Below are positions 8,097 through 16,991 of a stretch of DNA of 64,000 bases, piece by piece; the first letter of the stretch is position 1; the number at the start of each line of letters is the position of its first letter. The position numbers and the translations under genes were made by a program. This DNA comes from Dyadobacter sp. LHD-138 (GTDB taxonomy: Bacteria > Bacteroidota > Bacteroidia > Cytophagales > Spirosomataceae): assembly GCF_030929615.1 (NCBI RefSeq), contig NZ_JAVFVU010000004.1:186001-250000 (forward strand), given 5' to 3'. The notes beneath the pieces are model-generated. The model was not told the DNA's origin. It did no database searches and worked only from the letters and a program-made list of their open reading frames with translations.

Positions 8097-8164
8097 ATCT
8101 TTTTTATTTTAAATATTCCACTTTCAACAATTTTAGCCTAAAACCTTCATATTCAATTTGATTT

Positions 8165-9352
8165 TTACTCCAATATACCATTTTTGACCGATACTTCCAC
8201 GGCATTCGTGAAATCCTCGATCAGGTCTTCGATATCTTCCAAACCAACAGACACCCGGATTAATCCTTCTGTAATGCCCAGCGCCAGTTTTTCATCCACT
8301 TTCAGTTTTGCATGTGTCGTTGTGAACGGATTGGTAACAATTGTCCTTGTATCCCCCAGATTGGAAGACAGTGAAGCTATTTCCAGTGCTTCCATAAAGG
8401 CAGAAACACGTTCAAAACCACCTTCCAGTTCAATGGTCACAATCGCACCACCTGCTTTCATTTGCGCTTTTGCAAGTTCGTGCTGTGGATGAGATGCTAA
8501 AAACGGATACTTAACCAGTTTTACATCCGGATGTTTATCCAATGCTGTTGCCAAAGCCAGTGCGTTTGAGCAATGTTTGTCCATTCGCAAATGCAATGTT
8601 TCAAGGCTTTTACTCAAAACCCAGGCGTTAAACGGAGACATTGAAGGTCCCGTGTGGCGGCAGAAAAAGCGAACATGTTTAATGTATTCTTCTTTTCCAA
8701 CGACGATGCCACCCAAAACGCGGCCTTGCCCGTCCATATATTTTGTAGCCGAATGCACGACCAGATCCGCTCCGAAATCAACTGGATTTTGCAAAGCAGG
8801 AGAAGCAAAACAGTTATCTACGTTAAAAATCAAATTATGTTTTTTGCAAAGTCTGCCAATCATTTCAAGGTCAACAAGATCCAGACCGGGATTTGAAGGC
8901 GTTTCCAGATATATCATGCGCGTGTTTGGCAACACGGCTGCTTCCCAGTCCGCTTCACTCGCGTCCGCGTCAAGGTAGGTATAGGTGATTCCCCATTTGC
9001 TGATAATCTGGGTGATGATCTGATGTGCAGAGCCAAATAACGCGCGACTTGCCAGAATGTGGTCGCCGCTTTTTAGCAAAGCAGCCATACTCGCAAAAAC
9101 CGCAGCCATACCCGTAGCCGTAGCAACGCCATCCTCGCAGTCTTCAAGCACACAAACCTTGTCTATGAATTCCTGCACTGATGGGTTTGAAAAACGACTG
9201 TAAATATTTCCTTCTTCCGTTTCTTCAAACAATGCTTTTCCCTGCTCAGCGCTTTCAAAAGTGAAGCTGCTGGTCAAAAATAACGGTGTAGAATGCTCAC
9301 GGTACTGTGTTTTCTTCGTTTGGGTACGTATTGCTTTGGTCTGCTTTTTCAT
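8165..9352 (-). CDS. metZ: PLP-dependent O-succinyl/O-acetylhomoserine sulfhydrylase (Cys/Met metabolism family)
   Basis: This 395-residue protein belongs to the cystathionine gamma-synthase fold family. The pyridoxal-phosphate lysine is Lys204 in SATKYMDGQGR, and the DGQGR-GG pattern is the one I associate with MetZ-type O-succinylhomoserine sulfhydrylases, which join sulfide directly to an activated homoserine to make homocysteine. Position in the operon straight after sulfate reduction supports use of free sulfide. Cystathionine gamma-synthase or O-acetylhomoserine specificity cannot be excluded from sequence alone. The gene is flanked on both sides by unusual repeats (8008-8096 and 9361-9496), so it is set apart from its operon partners by larger gaps than usual. 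Confidence 0.8.
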   Translation of the reverse strand: MKKQTKAIRTQTKKTQYREHSTPLFLTSSFTFESAEQGKALFEETEEGNIYSRFSNPSVQEFIDKVCVLEDCEDGVATATGMAAVFASMAALLKSGDHILASRALFGSAHQIITQIISKWGITYTYLDADASEADWEAAVLPNTRMIYLETPSNPGLDLVDLEMIGRLCKKHNLIFNVDNCFASPALQNPVDFGADLVVHSATKYMDGQGRVLGGIVVGKEEYIKHVRFFCRHTGPSMSPFNAWVLSKSLETLHLRMDKHCSNALALATALDKHPDVKLVKYPFLASHPQHELAKAQMKAGGAIVTIELEGGFERVSAFMEALEIASLSSNLGDTRTIVTNPFTTTHAKLKVDEKLALGITEGLIRVSVGLEDIEDLIEDFTNAVEVSVKNGILE

Positions 9353-9360
9353 AGATCGCT

Positions 9361-9496
9361 AGGTATTGGCTATTAGCTGTTAGCGTTTAGCTTGTAATAA
9401 ATATTTCATGAGCGTATAGAAACGCTCTTTTTTTCTTTAAATTCTAAGTTTTCGGGTCTAAAACTAACCGCCAATCGCTATTGGCTATCAGCTAAA
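9361..9496. repeat. Second pair of GC-phased 7-bp degenerate arrays
   Basis: Consecutive 7-mers GGCTATT, AGCTGTT, AGCGTTT, AGCTTGT lie at 9368-9395, and CGCCAAT, CGCTATT, GGCTATC, AGCTAAA at 9469-9496, nearly all with GC at positions 2-3. Here the two arrays are in the same orientation on the plus strand, about 75 bp apart. The second one runs into the 3' end of the transporter gene and contains its stop codon (9488-9490). The pattern is the same as at 2441-2641 in the same operon. Confidence 0.6.
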
Positions 9497-10666
9497 AACC
9501 ACCATATATATTATCCTCAAACTCACGATGATGACGATGGTTCCGACCATGATCATCATGGTCTTTATCGGTAATTTTCGCGATAATGTCGCCGCAATCG
9601 GTGCTGCCACCATTCCGCCTAAAATCAATCCTAAAACGACCTGCCAATGCGAAAATCCGATTAGTGTGATAAAAGTTACGGAACTTGCCAGCGATACAAA
9701 AAACTCTGCCAGGTTCACCGAGCCGATCGTATATTTTGGGTGTCTTCCTCTTGCGATCAGCGTAGAGGTAACAATAGGCCCCCAGCCGCCGCCGCCGATT
9801 GAATCCAGCGTTCCGCCGGCAAAAGCAAGTAGGCCGATTTTCCGGATCGGACGTTTTTCAATACGTTTCTTTAACGCTTTCTGAATGATAAGAATTCCCA
9901 GAATCAAGGTGTAAACGGCTACCAGCGGTTTGATGATGTAAATATATTGTTCCAGGGATGTCAGCAGGTATGCACCTGAAATCGCCCCAATGACGCCAGG
10001 AACGAGTATTTTCTTGAATAATTTACTGTTAACATTCCCGAATTTAAGGTGCATATAACCGGAAACACCACTTGTGAATATTTCCGAAGCATGCACACTC
10101 GCGCTCACTGCCGAGGGAGGAACGCCGATGGTTAAAAGAAATGTAGCCGAGGTAACGCCATAAGCCATGCCTAATGCGCCATCGATCATTTGCGCAACAA
10201 ATCCGCCGAGGATGTAGTAGAAGAAACTCTCGTTTAATTCCAGATCATCCCAAAGAACCGAAAGGCGGTCGTAAGTAATGTATGTAAAAACCAGATGGCC
10301 GACAATCATCAGGGCAACCGCTGCAAAGACGTTAACCGCAATTTCTGTACGGCTTCTCTTGCGTAAAGTCGCTGCCCATACCTTATCCTGAATGGTATCC
10401 CAGGAAAATGAGGATTTTGTATTATTTTTAGTTGGCTCTGAAGTAGCGTTTTGCTGTTCAGCCTTTTGTGGGGTTTTATTAAAACGTGAATCGGATTCTT
10501 CCGGCAAATCAGGCAGGAAAACAATTTTCCCCTGTTCCTTTGCCAGTGCAGCCAAACGACGATCTTCCTCAGGATCACCACTTGCAATGTATGCGACCTG
10601 CAGGGATTCCCAGTGAGTAGGTTCCTTAATTTCTGATGAGGGCAATGATTCTGATGCGTCCTTCAA
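9488..10666 (-). CDS. TauE/SafE (TSUP) family transporter with remnant precorrin-2 dehydrogenase N-terminus
   Basis: Residues about 110-392 form a membrane domain with about eight hydrophobic segments and TSUP hallmarks such as GGFVAQMIDGALGMAYG. The family moves sulfite, sulfate or sulfonates across the inner membrane. Leading the sulfate-assimilation operon, it is the likely sulfur-oxyanion transporter. Residues about 22-65 (VAYIASGDPEEDRRLAALAK and on to DLPEESDSRF) resemble the middle of the siroheme synthase NAD-binding domain, where CysG reads as an ATDD-then-NVVD pattern, but the glycine-rich NAD loop is missing. From memory, flavobacteria carry full-length fusions of this kind; here the domain looks degenerate. 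The start is a TTG at 10666 because a stop codon lies two codons upstream and no ATG precedes residue 117. Confidence 0.82.
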   Translation of the reverse strand: MKDASESLPSSEIKEPTHWESLQVAYIASGDPEEDRRLAALAKEQGKIVFLPDLPEESDSRFNKTPQKAEQQNATSEPTKNNTKSSFSWDTIQDKVWAATLRKRSRTEIAVNVFAAVALMIVGHLVFTYITYDRLSVLWDDLELNESFFYYILGGFVAQMIDGALGMAYGVTSATFLLTIGVPPSAVSASVHASEIFTSGVSGYMHLKFGNVNSKLFKKILVPGVIGAISGAYLLTSLEQYIYIIKPLVAVYTLILGILIIQKALKKRIEKRPIRKIGLLAFAGGTLDSIGGGGWGPIVTSTLIARGRHPKYTIGSVNLAEFFVSLASSVTFITLIGFSHWQVVLGLILGGMVAAPIAATLSRKLPIKTMMIMVGTIVIIVSLRIIYMVVFS

Positions 10667-10709
10667 AGTCTATCTAGTATAGTATTATGATAGAGTAAAA
10701 TATTAATAA

Positions 10710-10733
10710 AATAGCAAACTAATGTTTGCTATT
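10710..10733. promoter_or_regulatory. Perfect palindromic operator candidate upstream of the sulfate-assimilation operon
   Basis: AATAGCAAAC at 10710-10719 and GTTTGCTATT at 10724-10733 are exact reverse complements separated by TAAT, giving a 24-bp palindrome 44 bp before the TTG start of the first operon gene. The sequence between it and the gene is AT-rich and also contains a CTATC...GATAG pair (10670-10694). Size and position fit a dimeric repressor or activator site; the regulator is not in the window. Confidence 0.55.
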
Positions 10734-10777
10734 GGAGGTACAAATTTAGTATCAAAATATTATCTTTCAAAGAATAA

Positions 10778-10807
10778 AAAAAGGCGGACCCGAAGATCCG
10801 CCTTTTT
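10778..10807 (-). terminator. Rho-independent terminator after the FAD oxidoreductase gene
   Basis: An 11-bp perfect stem (AAAAAGGCGGA at 10778-10788, TCCGCCTTTTT at 10797-10807) with an 8-nt loop lies 28 bp past the stop of the gene at 10836. The A- and T-tracts on its two sides let it work in both directions. It separates the polysaccharide locus from the sulfate operon promoter. Confidence 0.8.
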
Positions 10808-10835
10808 AAAACGATTACAGATTAGTTAAATCGAC

Positions 10836-13112
10836 TTAGTAACACCGGATTTCAAAGAGCGAAACAGGCGTATTATTGTCGGCATTAGCCAGCTCAATTT
10901 TCAGGTTTTGCGTCAAAACAGCTTCGCTGAATGTGATTGTTCTGCGGTTTTGGTGATTATCGTCGAGTGATCCGATGCGCTCGTTTTTATCATTGTAAAT
11001 CTTTACATCGGTAACGCAAAAGGGCATTGTTGTTTCCGGATGCAGGAAAATTACATTTTCCATCGGATGGTCATAGTCCGCATCAAAGACCAGCTCCAGG
11101 GAGGAAATTTTGGTTTGTTCAGTCCACCGGATATGAATTTCCGGTGTATTTTCGTCATAATCTGCGACCCAGGCATTCGGGCTGGCGATGGGGCGTTGTA
11201 AACCGTTTCTAATATTTTCCGGCTCAAAAAGATTTATCGGATCGTTTAATTTCATCGCGATATTTCTTCCCTCCGGCCTGCGCTGCGGGCACCAGAACTC
11301 AAAAGTATCCACGCCAATATCTTCCGTCGGCTCTTGTTTTCCGTAATTGGAAACCGCAGGATTGGTCGCGTTGAAAACCGTCACGATACCTGAAATCCTT
11401 TTTTCACTGTATTGAATTTTAACATTCTCATTTTTCATAAAACAAATGAAAGCGTAACATGCCTCGTCAAATTCGGCATCCCAATCCAGTGTGATTTCCT
11501 GTTGTCCTTTGGTAAGCGAAATGTTTTTTGTTTGCAGCGTGATGTCCGGGGTGTGGTTATATGCCTTGCTGCTTTTTCGCAATTCGACGGTTAAATTGGT
11601 GGCTTCAATGACATCCAGCGAAACTGTGGCCGACGGCATTTTTCCAGCCAAAACCGGTAACATCTGTCCAACCGAATGTACGATAGGTGACCAGTGATCA
11701 GACCCCGGGATTTCTTTTAGCTTTAATGTTGAACTCGCCTGAATACTAATTGCCTTTTGAACGAGATCCGCGTCATCTGATAATTTCAGATGCGGGATAT
11801 ACTGACCGGACTTGATCAGTTCCCGCTGCAATTCATCCAGATGAAGTGTTCCGACCTCTCTCGGTGAAATACCATATTTTTTCGCCAATGACGCCGCAAT
11901 AGCCACAGCCTGTCCACCATGTGCGCTCGTAGCCATCACCCGGGTGGAAGCAAAAGCTACGTGGGTAGTGCTGATGATACGTCCGGCGATGAACAGGTTA
12001 TTGATGTTTTTGCTGTAATAACTGCGGTAAGGAATGCTGAAAACACCCTTTCCATGCCATTGATTGCAACCCGCCTGATCACTGTAAATCCCGTCGGCAG
12101 GGTGCAGGTCAATGCTCCATCCACCAAATGAGACGGTATCGTCGAATTGTTTTTGTTCAATAATATCCTGCTGTCTGAGCATGTAATCGCCTTCAAACCG
12201 GCGACTTTCACGTTTTCCGGGAATCGTACCGACCCATTCGAGTGTCATGGTTTCGGCCTCAGGGAACAATCCCGAGTTTTTGATGTAATTCCAGGCACCG
12301 TAAACCACTTTCCAAAGTTCCCACTTAATGGTTTCGGTATCATGAACGGTGTCCAGCCGCCCTCCATATTCCAGCCACCACAACCGGCACCCAAAATCTT
12401 TCGGATTGAATGTTTTGTAACGCGGGATCTGGGTGATATCCTGCAAAGCGAAGGAAGGTGGAGTAAATTTCACCGGCCGGCCGACATCTTTCGAATAGAA
12501 ATACATCGAATGGCCCAGCAATTCGCCATAAGCCTTGTCGGGCGCAAATTTTTCACCGAATTCTTCCTGTGATTCTGCACCCATCCGGAATGCAGCCCCG
12601 GCCAAAAACGCAACAATGCCATCGCCGGAAGCATCACAAAACAGAGGCGCGCTTAACTGATATTGCGTACTGTTCTGGCTGCAAAAGGCATGAACGGCAG
12701 AAATCGTATCTTCCGCGGACTTATCAAGATCAAAAACAGCGGTGTTTAACAACAAAGTAATGTTTTTTTCTTCCACGACTTTTTCGAGCAGAACGGTGTC
12801 GAAGATCAGTGGATTTCCATCAGGATTACGATGAATATTTTCCAGCATAATTTCATTGATCACACCGCCTTCCCGCGCCCAGCGGTTATTATTGCCCATA
12901 TGGGAAGTGGCGCCCAAAACCCATAACCGGACTTCGCTGGATGCATTGCCACCCAAAACCGGCCTGTCTTGTACAACAATAACTTTCATGCCTGTCCGCG
13001 CCGCGGTGATTGCTGCGCAGGTTCCCGTCAATCCACCTCCAACGATTATTAAATCTGCTTCAAGCGATATGGTTTTTGGTGTTCTTTTGTAGATGAATTC
13101 TTCTTTTATCAT
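10836..13112 (-). CDS. FAD-dependent oxidoreductase, cytosolic, with C-terminal beta-rich domain
   Basis: This 758-residue protein opens with a Rossmann FAD-binding motif, IIVGGGLTGTCAA at residues 22-34, and continues with DRPVLGGNASSEVR, the signature of the FAD_oxidored (PF12831-type) family. A second cofactor segment, NLFIAGRIISTTHVAFASTR, is shared with the homologue at 20590-22395. The last 300 or so residues are beta-rich and are not part of the flavin domain. No signal peptide is seen, so it should act in the cytosol, unlike the secreted homologue. It is the last gene of the LacI-linked polysaccharide locus, 67 bp after the GH2 gene. Substrate is unknown; oxidation of an imported sugar is the inference from context. 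Confidence 0.85.
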   Translation of the reverse strand: MIKEEFIYKRTPKTISLEADLIIVGGGLTGTCAAITAARTGMKVIVVQDRPVLGGNASSEVRLWVLGATSHMGNNNRWAREGGVINEIMLENIHRNPDGNPLIFDTVLLEKVVEEKNITLLLNTAVFDLDKSAEDTISAVHAFCSQNSTQYQLSAPLFCDASGDGIVAFLAGAAFRMGAESQEEFGEKFAPDKAYGELLGHSMYFYSKDVGRPVKFTPPSFALQDITQIPRYKTFNPKDFGCRLWWLEYGGRLDTVHDTETIKWELWKVVYGAWNYIKNSGLFPEAETMTLEWVGTIPGKRESRRFEGDYMLRQQDIIEQKQFDDTVSFGGWSIDLHPADGIYSDQAGCNQWHGKGVFSIPYRSYYSKNINNLFIAGRIISTTHVAFASTRVMATSAHGGQAVAIAASLAKKYGISPREVGTLHLDELQRELIKSGQYIPHLKLSDDADLVQKAISIQASSTLKLKEIPGSDHWSPIVHSVGQMLPVLAGKMPSATVSLDVIEATNLTVELRKSSKAYNHTPDITLQTKNISLTKGQQEITLDWDAEFDEACYAFICFMKNENVKIQYSEKRISGIVTVFNATNPAVSNYGKQEPTEDIGVDTFEFWCPQRRPEGRNIAMKLNDPINLFEPENIRNGLQRPIASPNAWVADYDENTPEIHIRWTEQTKISSLELVFDADYDHPMENVIFLHPETTMPFCVTDVKIYNDKNERIGSLDDNHQNRRTITFSEAVLTQNLKIELANADNNTPVSLFEIRCY

Positions 13113-13179
13113 GATTAAATGGCGTTGGGATGGAAAATTCGATGCTCTTAACCTCCCATCTTTTACATAATGGCTCAGA

Positions 13180-15210
13180 TTATTTCAGTTCTATTTCTTT
13201 AATTCCAGCAGAATAGCCGGTCGGTTTCATGATCGTTACTGATATTTTTTTCTCAAAACCAGTCACCGGAATGTTGATTTCTTTGCTTTCACCCGGATTT
13301 AAATCGGGGATAGAAAAAGTGGAATGCGCTGTTTTCAAGGCATAACCTTTTACGTCATATGCGGGGAAATCACTGCGTCCCGTGACTTTCAGTATCAATT
13401 GATGCTGGCCCGGAGTAACTGTTTTGAAACTTACTTTTTCAATTAAAACCGGTGACATTTCTTCTTCATAGGCTTTGTAAGCCGGTCTTAAGGAACGGTC
13501 CGGACCGACGATTCCCCATGGCCGGTATCCGTTTGGATTTGTGCCGTGATAGCGGCTTTGGTAATCATTGTAAGTCCACCAGGAAGTACCGATTACGTAG
13601 GGCCTCTTTCTGACTTCGGCCAAAACGTCCCGGACATGCTGGGCTTGTGCAGCTTCCCCGCCGTTGTTATCCGCTCTTATTCCCCATTCACTGATCAGGA
13701 TTGGTTTTTCGGGATAAATTTTATGGATATGGTCAAGTGCCTTGGCATGATTCCCATAGGTATTGGTTGATATGAAATCCACATACTGACTGGCCTCGTC
13801 TTCCGGTTTTTCCGGGAAAGTGTTGAGGAACATGGTGGCAAAAGTGTATAATCGGGTAGGGTCCAACTGACGTGCACTGATGATCATATCCTTTGTCCAG
13901 CGCAGTCCGGATGCTGATTTAGATTCATACTCGTTGCCAACGCTGTAAGCAATGATACTCGGGTGATTCCAGTCACGTTCAGCCATTTCACGGAATTGTG
14001 AACGGAATTTCGTGCGCATGCTGTCATTATCCATTTGCCGGGGTGTGAGCTGCCAGTTCCCGGCTTCGGAAATAATCAGCATCCCATATTTGTCGGCCAG
14101 CTCGTAAAAATATTCCGAAGGCGTGTAATGCGTTAACCGCTGAAACTCCATTCCGGCCTCTTTCATCAGCTTGAAATCTTTCTCTATCAGCCAATCCGGT
14201 TCCATTGAACCCAGGCCAGGATAATCCACAACCCGATTTCCGCCACCCAGACGAAGCGATTTTCCATTCAGAAACAACTGCGTATTTTTTATCTCAACTT
14301 TCCGGATTCCGAAATTGGACGCAATCGTATCCTGACCCACGGATGCAGTTAAATGATAAAGATTTGGATCATCCAGATTCCAGAGTTTTACCTGTGCCGC
14401 GGAAAGGTTTGTTTCGGCTTCGATGATACCGCTCTGACCGGCCGGAATGCTAACCGGTTTTATCTTCCAGTTTAAGGCAACGGCCTTGTCTTTAAACTGA
14501 ACGGTATAACCTGATTTCGGAGAAACGGTCTGTTTTGAAGCATTTTTAATGCGTAGTTTCGTACTTAATGTCGCGGTTCCTTTGGTTAGATCCGGCACAC
14601 TTTCAATTTTGATATTATCCGCATAAACTTCCGGCTCGATTGTCAGGTAAACCGGACGGATCAGACCGCCATAATTCATCCAGCCCATAAAGGACGCATT
14701 GGGTTTATTGATGTCCTTCGCACCCGGGATCGTGCCGGTTTTCCATGTATCGTTGTTGACTGAAACGGCCAGCAGATTGTCGCCCTCTTTCAAGAAATCG
14801 GTGATGTCAAAGCTGAACGGAGTATAGCCACCTTCGTGAAAACCAACTTTCTGCTCATTCAGCCAGATATTGGTTTTGTAGTAAGAGGCGTCAAAATGAA
14901 GAATAACGCGTTTGCCTGAAGTGGTTTTCCATGGGAAAGCCTTTCTATACCAGACTGTTCCTGTGAAAAACTGAAATCTGGGATCCGCAGAAAAACAATG
15001 CGGAACGGTTACTTTATCAAATCTGCCATTTTCCTCGGCTTTGGTCGCAAACCATTTTCCAGCCTGTCCCATTTCTGCCGGATCGAGTGTAAATGACCAT
15101 TCGCCGTGAAGTGGAATTGCGTTCGGTTGACTGATTTTGTATTGGGCAAAAGAGGGTTTTATCAGTATACCTAATAAGGCCAGCACTAAATATAATTTAC
15201 GCAATGTCAT
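13180..15210 (-). CDS. Secreted GH2 glycosidase (beta-galactosidase/beta-glucuronidase family)
   Basis: The 676-residue protein has a signal peptide (residues 1-22, ending SFAQ), a sugar-binding jelly-roll domain (about 30-190, with the LNEQKVGFHEGGYTPFSFDI segment), an immunoglobulin-like domain and a TIM barrel. The GH2 acid/base glutamate is Glu427 in SVGNEYES and the nucleophile Glu508 in LISEWG. It should remove beta-linked galactose, glucuronate or a related sugar in the periplasm. The MNYGGLIRPVYL segment is typical of the family. The barrel is followed by a C-terminal beta domain of about 100 residues. It lies between the symporter gene and the cytosolic FAD oxidoreductase gene, so its product sugar may be what these two handle. 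Confidence 0.9.
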   Translation of the reverse strand: MTLRKLYLVLALLGILIKPSFAQYKISQPNAIPLHGEWSFTLDPAEMGQAGKWFATKAEENGRFDKVTVPHCFSADPRFQFFTGTVWYRKAFPWKTTSGKRVILHFDASYYKTNIWLNEQKVGFHEGGYTPFSFDITDFLKEGDNLLAVSVNNDTWKTGTIPGAKDINKPNASFMGWMNYGGLIRPVYLTIEPEVYADNIKIESVPDLTKGTATLSTKLRIKNASKQTVSPKSGYTVQFKDKAVALNWKIKPVSIPAGQSGIIEAETNLSAAQVKLWNLDDPNLYHLTASVGQDTIASNFGIRKVEIKNTQLFLNGKSLRLGGGNRVVDYPGLGSMEPDWLIEKDFKLMKEAGMEFQRLTHYTPSEYFYELADKYGMLIISEAGNWQLTPRQMDNDSMRTKFRSQFREMAERDWNHPSIIAYSVGNEYESKSASGLRWTKDMIISARQLDPTRLYTFATMFLNTFPEKPEDEASQYVDFISTNTYGNHAKALDHIHKIYPEKPILISEWGIRADNNGGEAAQAQHVRDVLAEVRKRPYVIGTSWWTYNDYQSRYHGTNPNGYRPWGIVGPDRSLRPAYKAYEEEMSPVLIEKVSFKTVTPGQHQLILKVTGRSDFPAYDVKGYALKTAHSTFSIPDLNPGESKEINIPVTGFEKKISVTIMKPTGYSAGIKEIELK

Positions 15211-15229
15211 GATTTTGTGTTGGTTATAA

Positions 15230-16945
15230 TTAAGGATGAAGTATGGTGTCTTCGGCTGCTACATCGACAATCACTTTTTTGGAAGCACGCCAGGGAATGA
15301 TGGATGCAAGCAGAATGGCAAAGGCAATGGCTGCCGTAAGCATGGAACCTTTTGTTGTTAAGGCACTTAATGCGAAAAGTAAAACAGCGGTAAAGGCCAG
15401 CGCGCCGGCGATAACCTGCAATCCAAAACGGTTTTGCCTTCTCACTTCTGTTTTTTCTTCTTCCGAGCTATCCAGATAGTCAAACTTTCTTTGCGCCATG
15501 ACGGCCTGATAAACGTCATACTCGGAGCTTGTTGCAGATTTTCGGGAGGCAAGCCATTCGTTAATCAATAAGAAAATCAAAGGAAGACCGATGCCCAGGA
15601 GCATTTCCTCGGACCGGCTTAGTTTTAAACCAGATGTTAACGGCAGAATGATTTTGAAAAGTAAATTGACGGATAACGTAGAGCCTGTTATCCAGAGCGT
15701 CGCTTTGCCGGTCAGCCTTTTTGAAAATAATGCCCAAAGTCCAGGTGCCAATAGGGGACCTCCCGTTACTGCGCCGATGCTCAGAACGACTTCAACAATA
15801 CCACCGGCGGCTGGTACGAGCAGCGCGATAATGATCATGCCGATTCCAAAAACCAGAGAAGATAAGCGGGCAATCGACATCAGTTTTTTGTCGGATGCGC
15901 CCGGATTGATCATGCCCTTATAAATATCATTGGTAAAAACGGCTGACACGACATTTAAAGTGGTGTTGGCTGAGGCCGAAGTGGAAAAGTACATGCCGGT
16001 TAACATCAATCCCATTAAACCCGGCGGAAGGACCAGCTGGCAAATCTGTAAATAAGCATTTTCCGTATCCAGACCTTGCAAGGATGGGTTGATGGTCCGG
16101 TAAATCATCGGAGGAAGCATCCAGATAATCGGGCTGATCAGGTATAATCCTGCGAAAAGGAAAGAAACTTTTCGGGCGGATTTTCCGCTATCGACGCTGG
16201 TATAACGCTGAACAAAAGTCCAGTTGCCGCCGATGTAACAGATGTGATAAAGCGTAAAAGCGAGAATAAAACCAAAAGTATATTCGCCGTTCAGCAAATC
16301 AAAAAAGCCGTCGGGTGCCTTGGTCGTAACCGTTTCCCAGCCACCGGCTGCATTCAGGGATAGGGGTAAAATGATAAAAACGGCCGCCGTCAGGATGACA
16401 AATTGAAGGATATCCGTTACCATAACCGCCCATAATCCGCCGACAGCCGTGTAAGCGATCATCATAATGCCCAGAACAATGGTGCTCGGAACGAGTGGAA
16501 AACCAAGGGATACGCTCACCAACTTGGCGACGGGGTACAAAACCGAGCCTTTGATGAACAAGGAAACGAGCGTGAAAATGTAGATGAATGTTTTTTGTAC
16601 TTTCAATCCAAGCCGCTCTTTTACAAATTCTGCCGCAGTAAGCGCGCCGGTTGCCTTCCATTTTGGTGCCAGCCACACGCCTGTAATTAACGCACCAATA
16701 CACATGGTCCATTGAATGGTAACCGAAACCCAGCCATATTTATAGGCGATCGCCCCCCAGGCCACAAAGGTTCCTGCGGAGAAAAAACTCATAAAAAGAG
16801 ACAACCCGCCGATAAACCAGGGCACAGATTCTCCGCCGGCGAAGAAAGATTTCATGTTCCGGCCGGTACGGACGAAAAGCATGCCGATAAACAAAACAAA
16901 GGCCGAAAAGATAAATATGACGGCGGTATCAATGGGTGAATTCAT
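15230..16945 (-). CDS. Sodium:solute symporter (SSS family)
   Basis: This 571-residue inner-membrane protein has about 13 hydrophobic segments in the LeuT-like order of the sodium:solute symporter family, with the early FAGGESVPWFIGGLSLFMSFFSAGTF segment near residues 36-60 and the STSASANTTLN sodium-site region near residue 325. The family imports sugars, sialic acid, amino acids or carboxylates with sodium. As the only inner-membrane transporter in this polysaccharide locus, it probably imports the mono- or disaccharide, or its oxidised form, released in the periplasm. It lies 46 bp after the esterase gene and 19 bp before the GH2 gene, which suggests one transcript. Confidence 0.88.
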   Translation of the reverse strand: MNSPIDTAVIFIFSAFVLFIGMLFVRTGRNMKSFFAGGESVPWFIGGLSLFMSFFSAGTFVAWGAIAYKYGWVSVTIQWTMCIGALITGVWLAPKWKATGALTAAEFVKERLGLKVQKTFIYIFTLVSLFIKGSVLYPVAKLVSVSLGFPLVPSTIVLGIMMIAYTAVGGLWAVMVTDILQFVILTAAVFIILPLSLNAAGGWETVTTKAPDGFFDLLNGEYTFGFILAFTLYHICYIGGNWTFVQRYTSVDSGKSARKVSFLFAGLYLISPIIWMLPPMIYRTINPSLQGLDTENAYLQICQLVLPPGLMGLMLTGMYFSTSASANTTLNVVSAVFTNDIYKGMINPGASDKKLMSIARLSSLVFGIGMIIIALLVPAAGGIVEVVLSIGAVTGGPLLAPGLWALFSKRLTGKATLWITGSTLSVNLLFKIILPLTSGLKLSRSEEMLLGIGLPLIFLLINEWLASRKSATSSEYDVYQAVMAQRKFDYLDSSEEEKTEVRRQNRFGLQVIAGALAFTAVLLFALSALTTKGSMLTAAIAFAILLASIIPWRASKKVIVDVAAEDTILHP

Positions 16946-16991
16946 AGGTTGGGTTTTGTACTTTTTACTTGTTCAATAAATCAGTCGGTTT

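Noticed and set aside
9361-9496. CRISPR-like or tRNA-like repeats
   Set aside because: Units are 7 bp without spacers, and no cloverleaf can be drawn.
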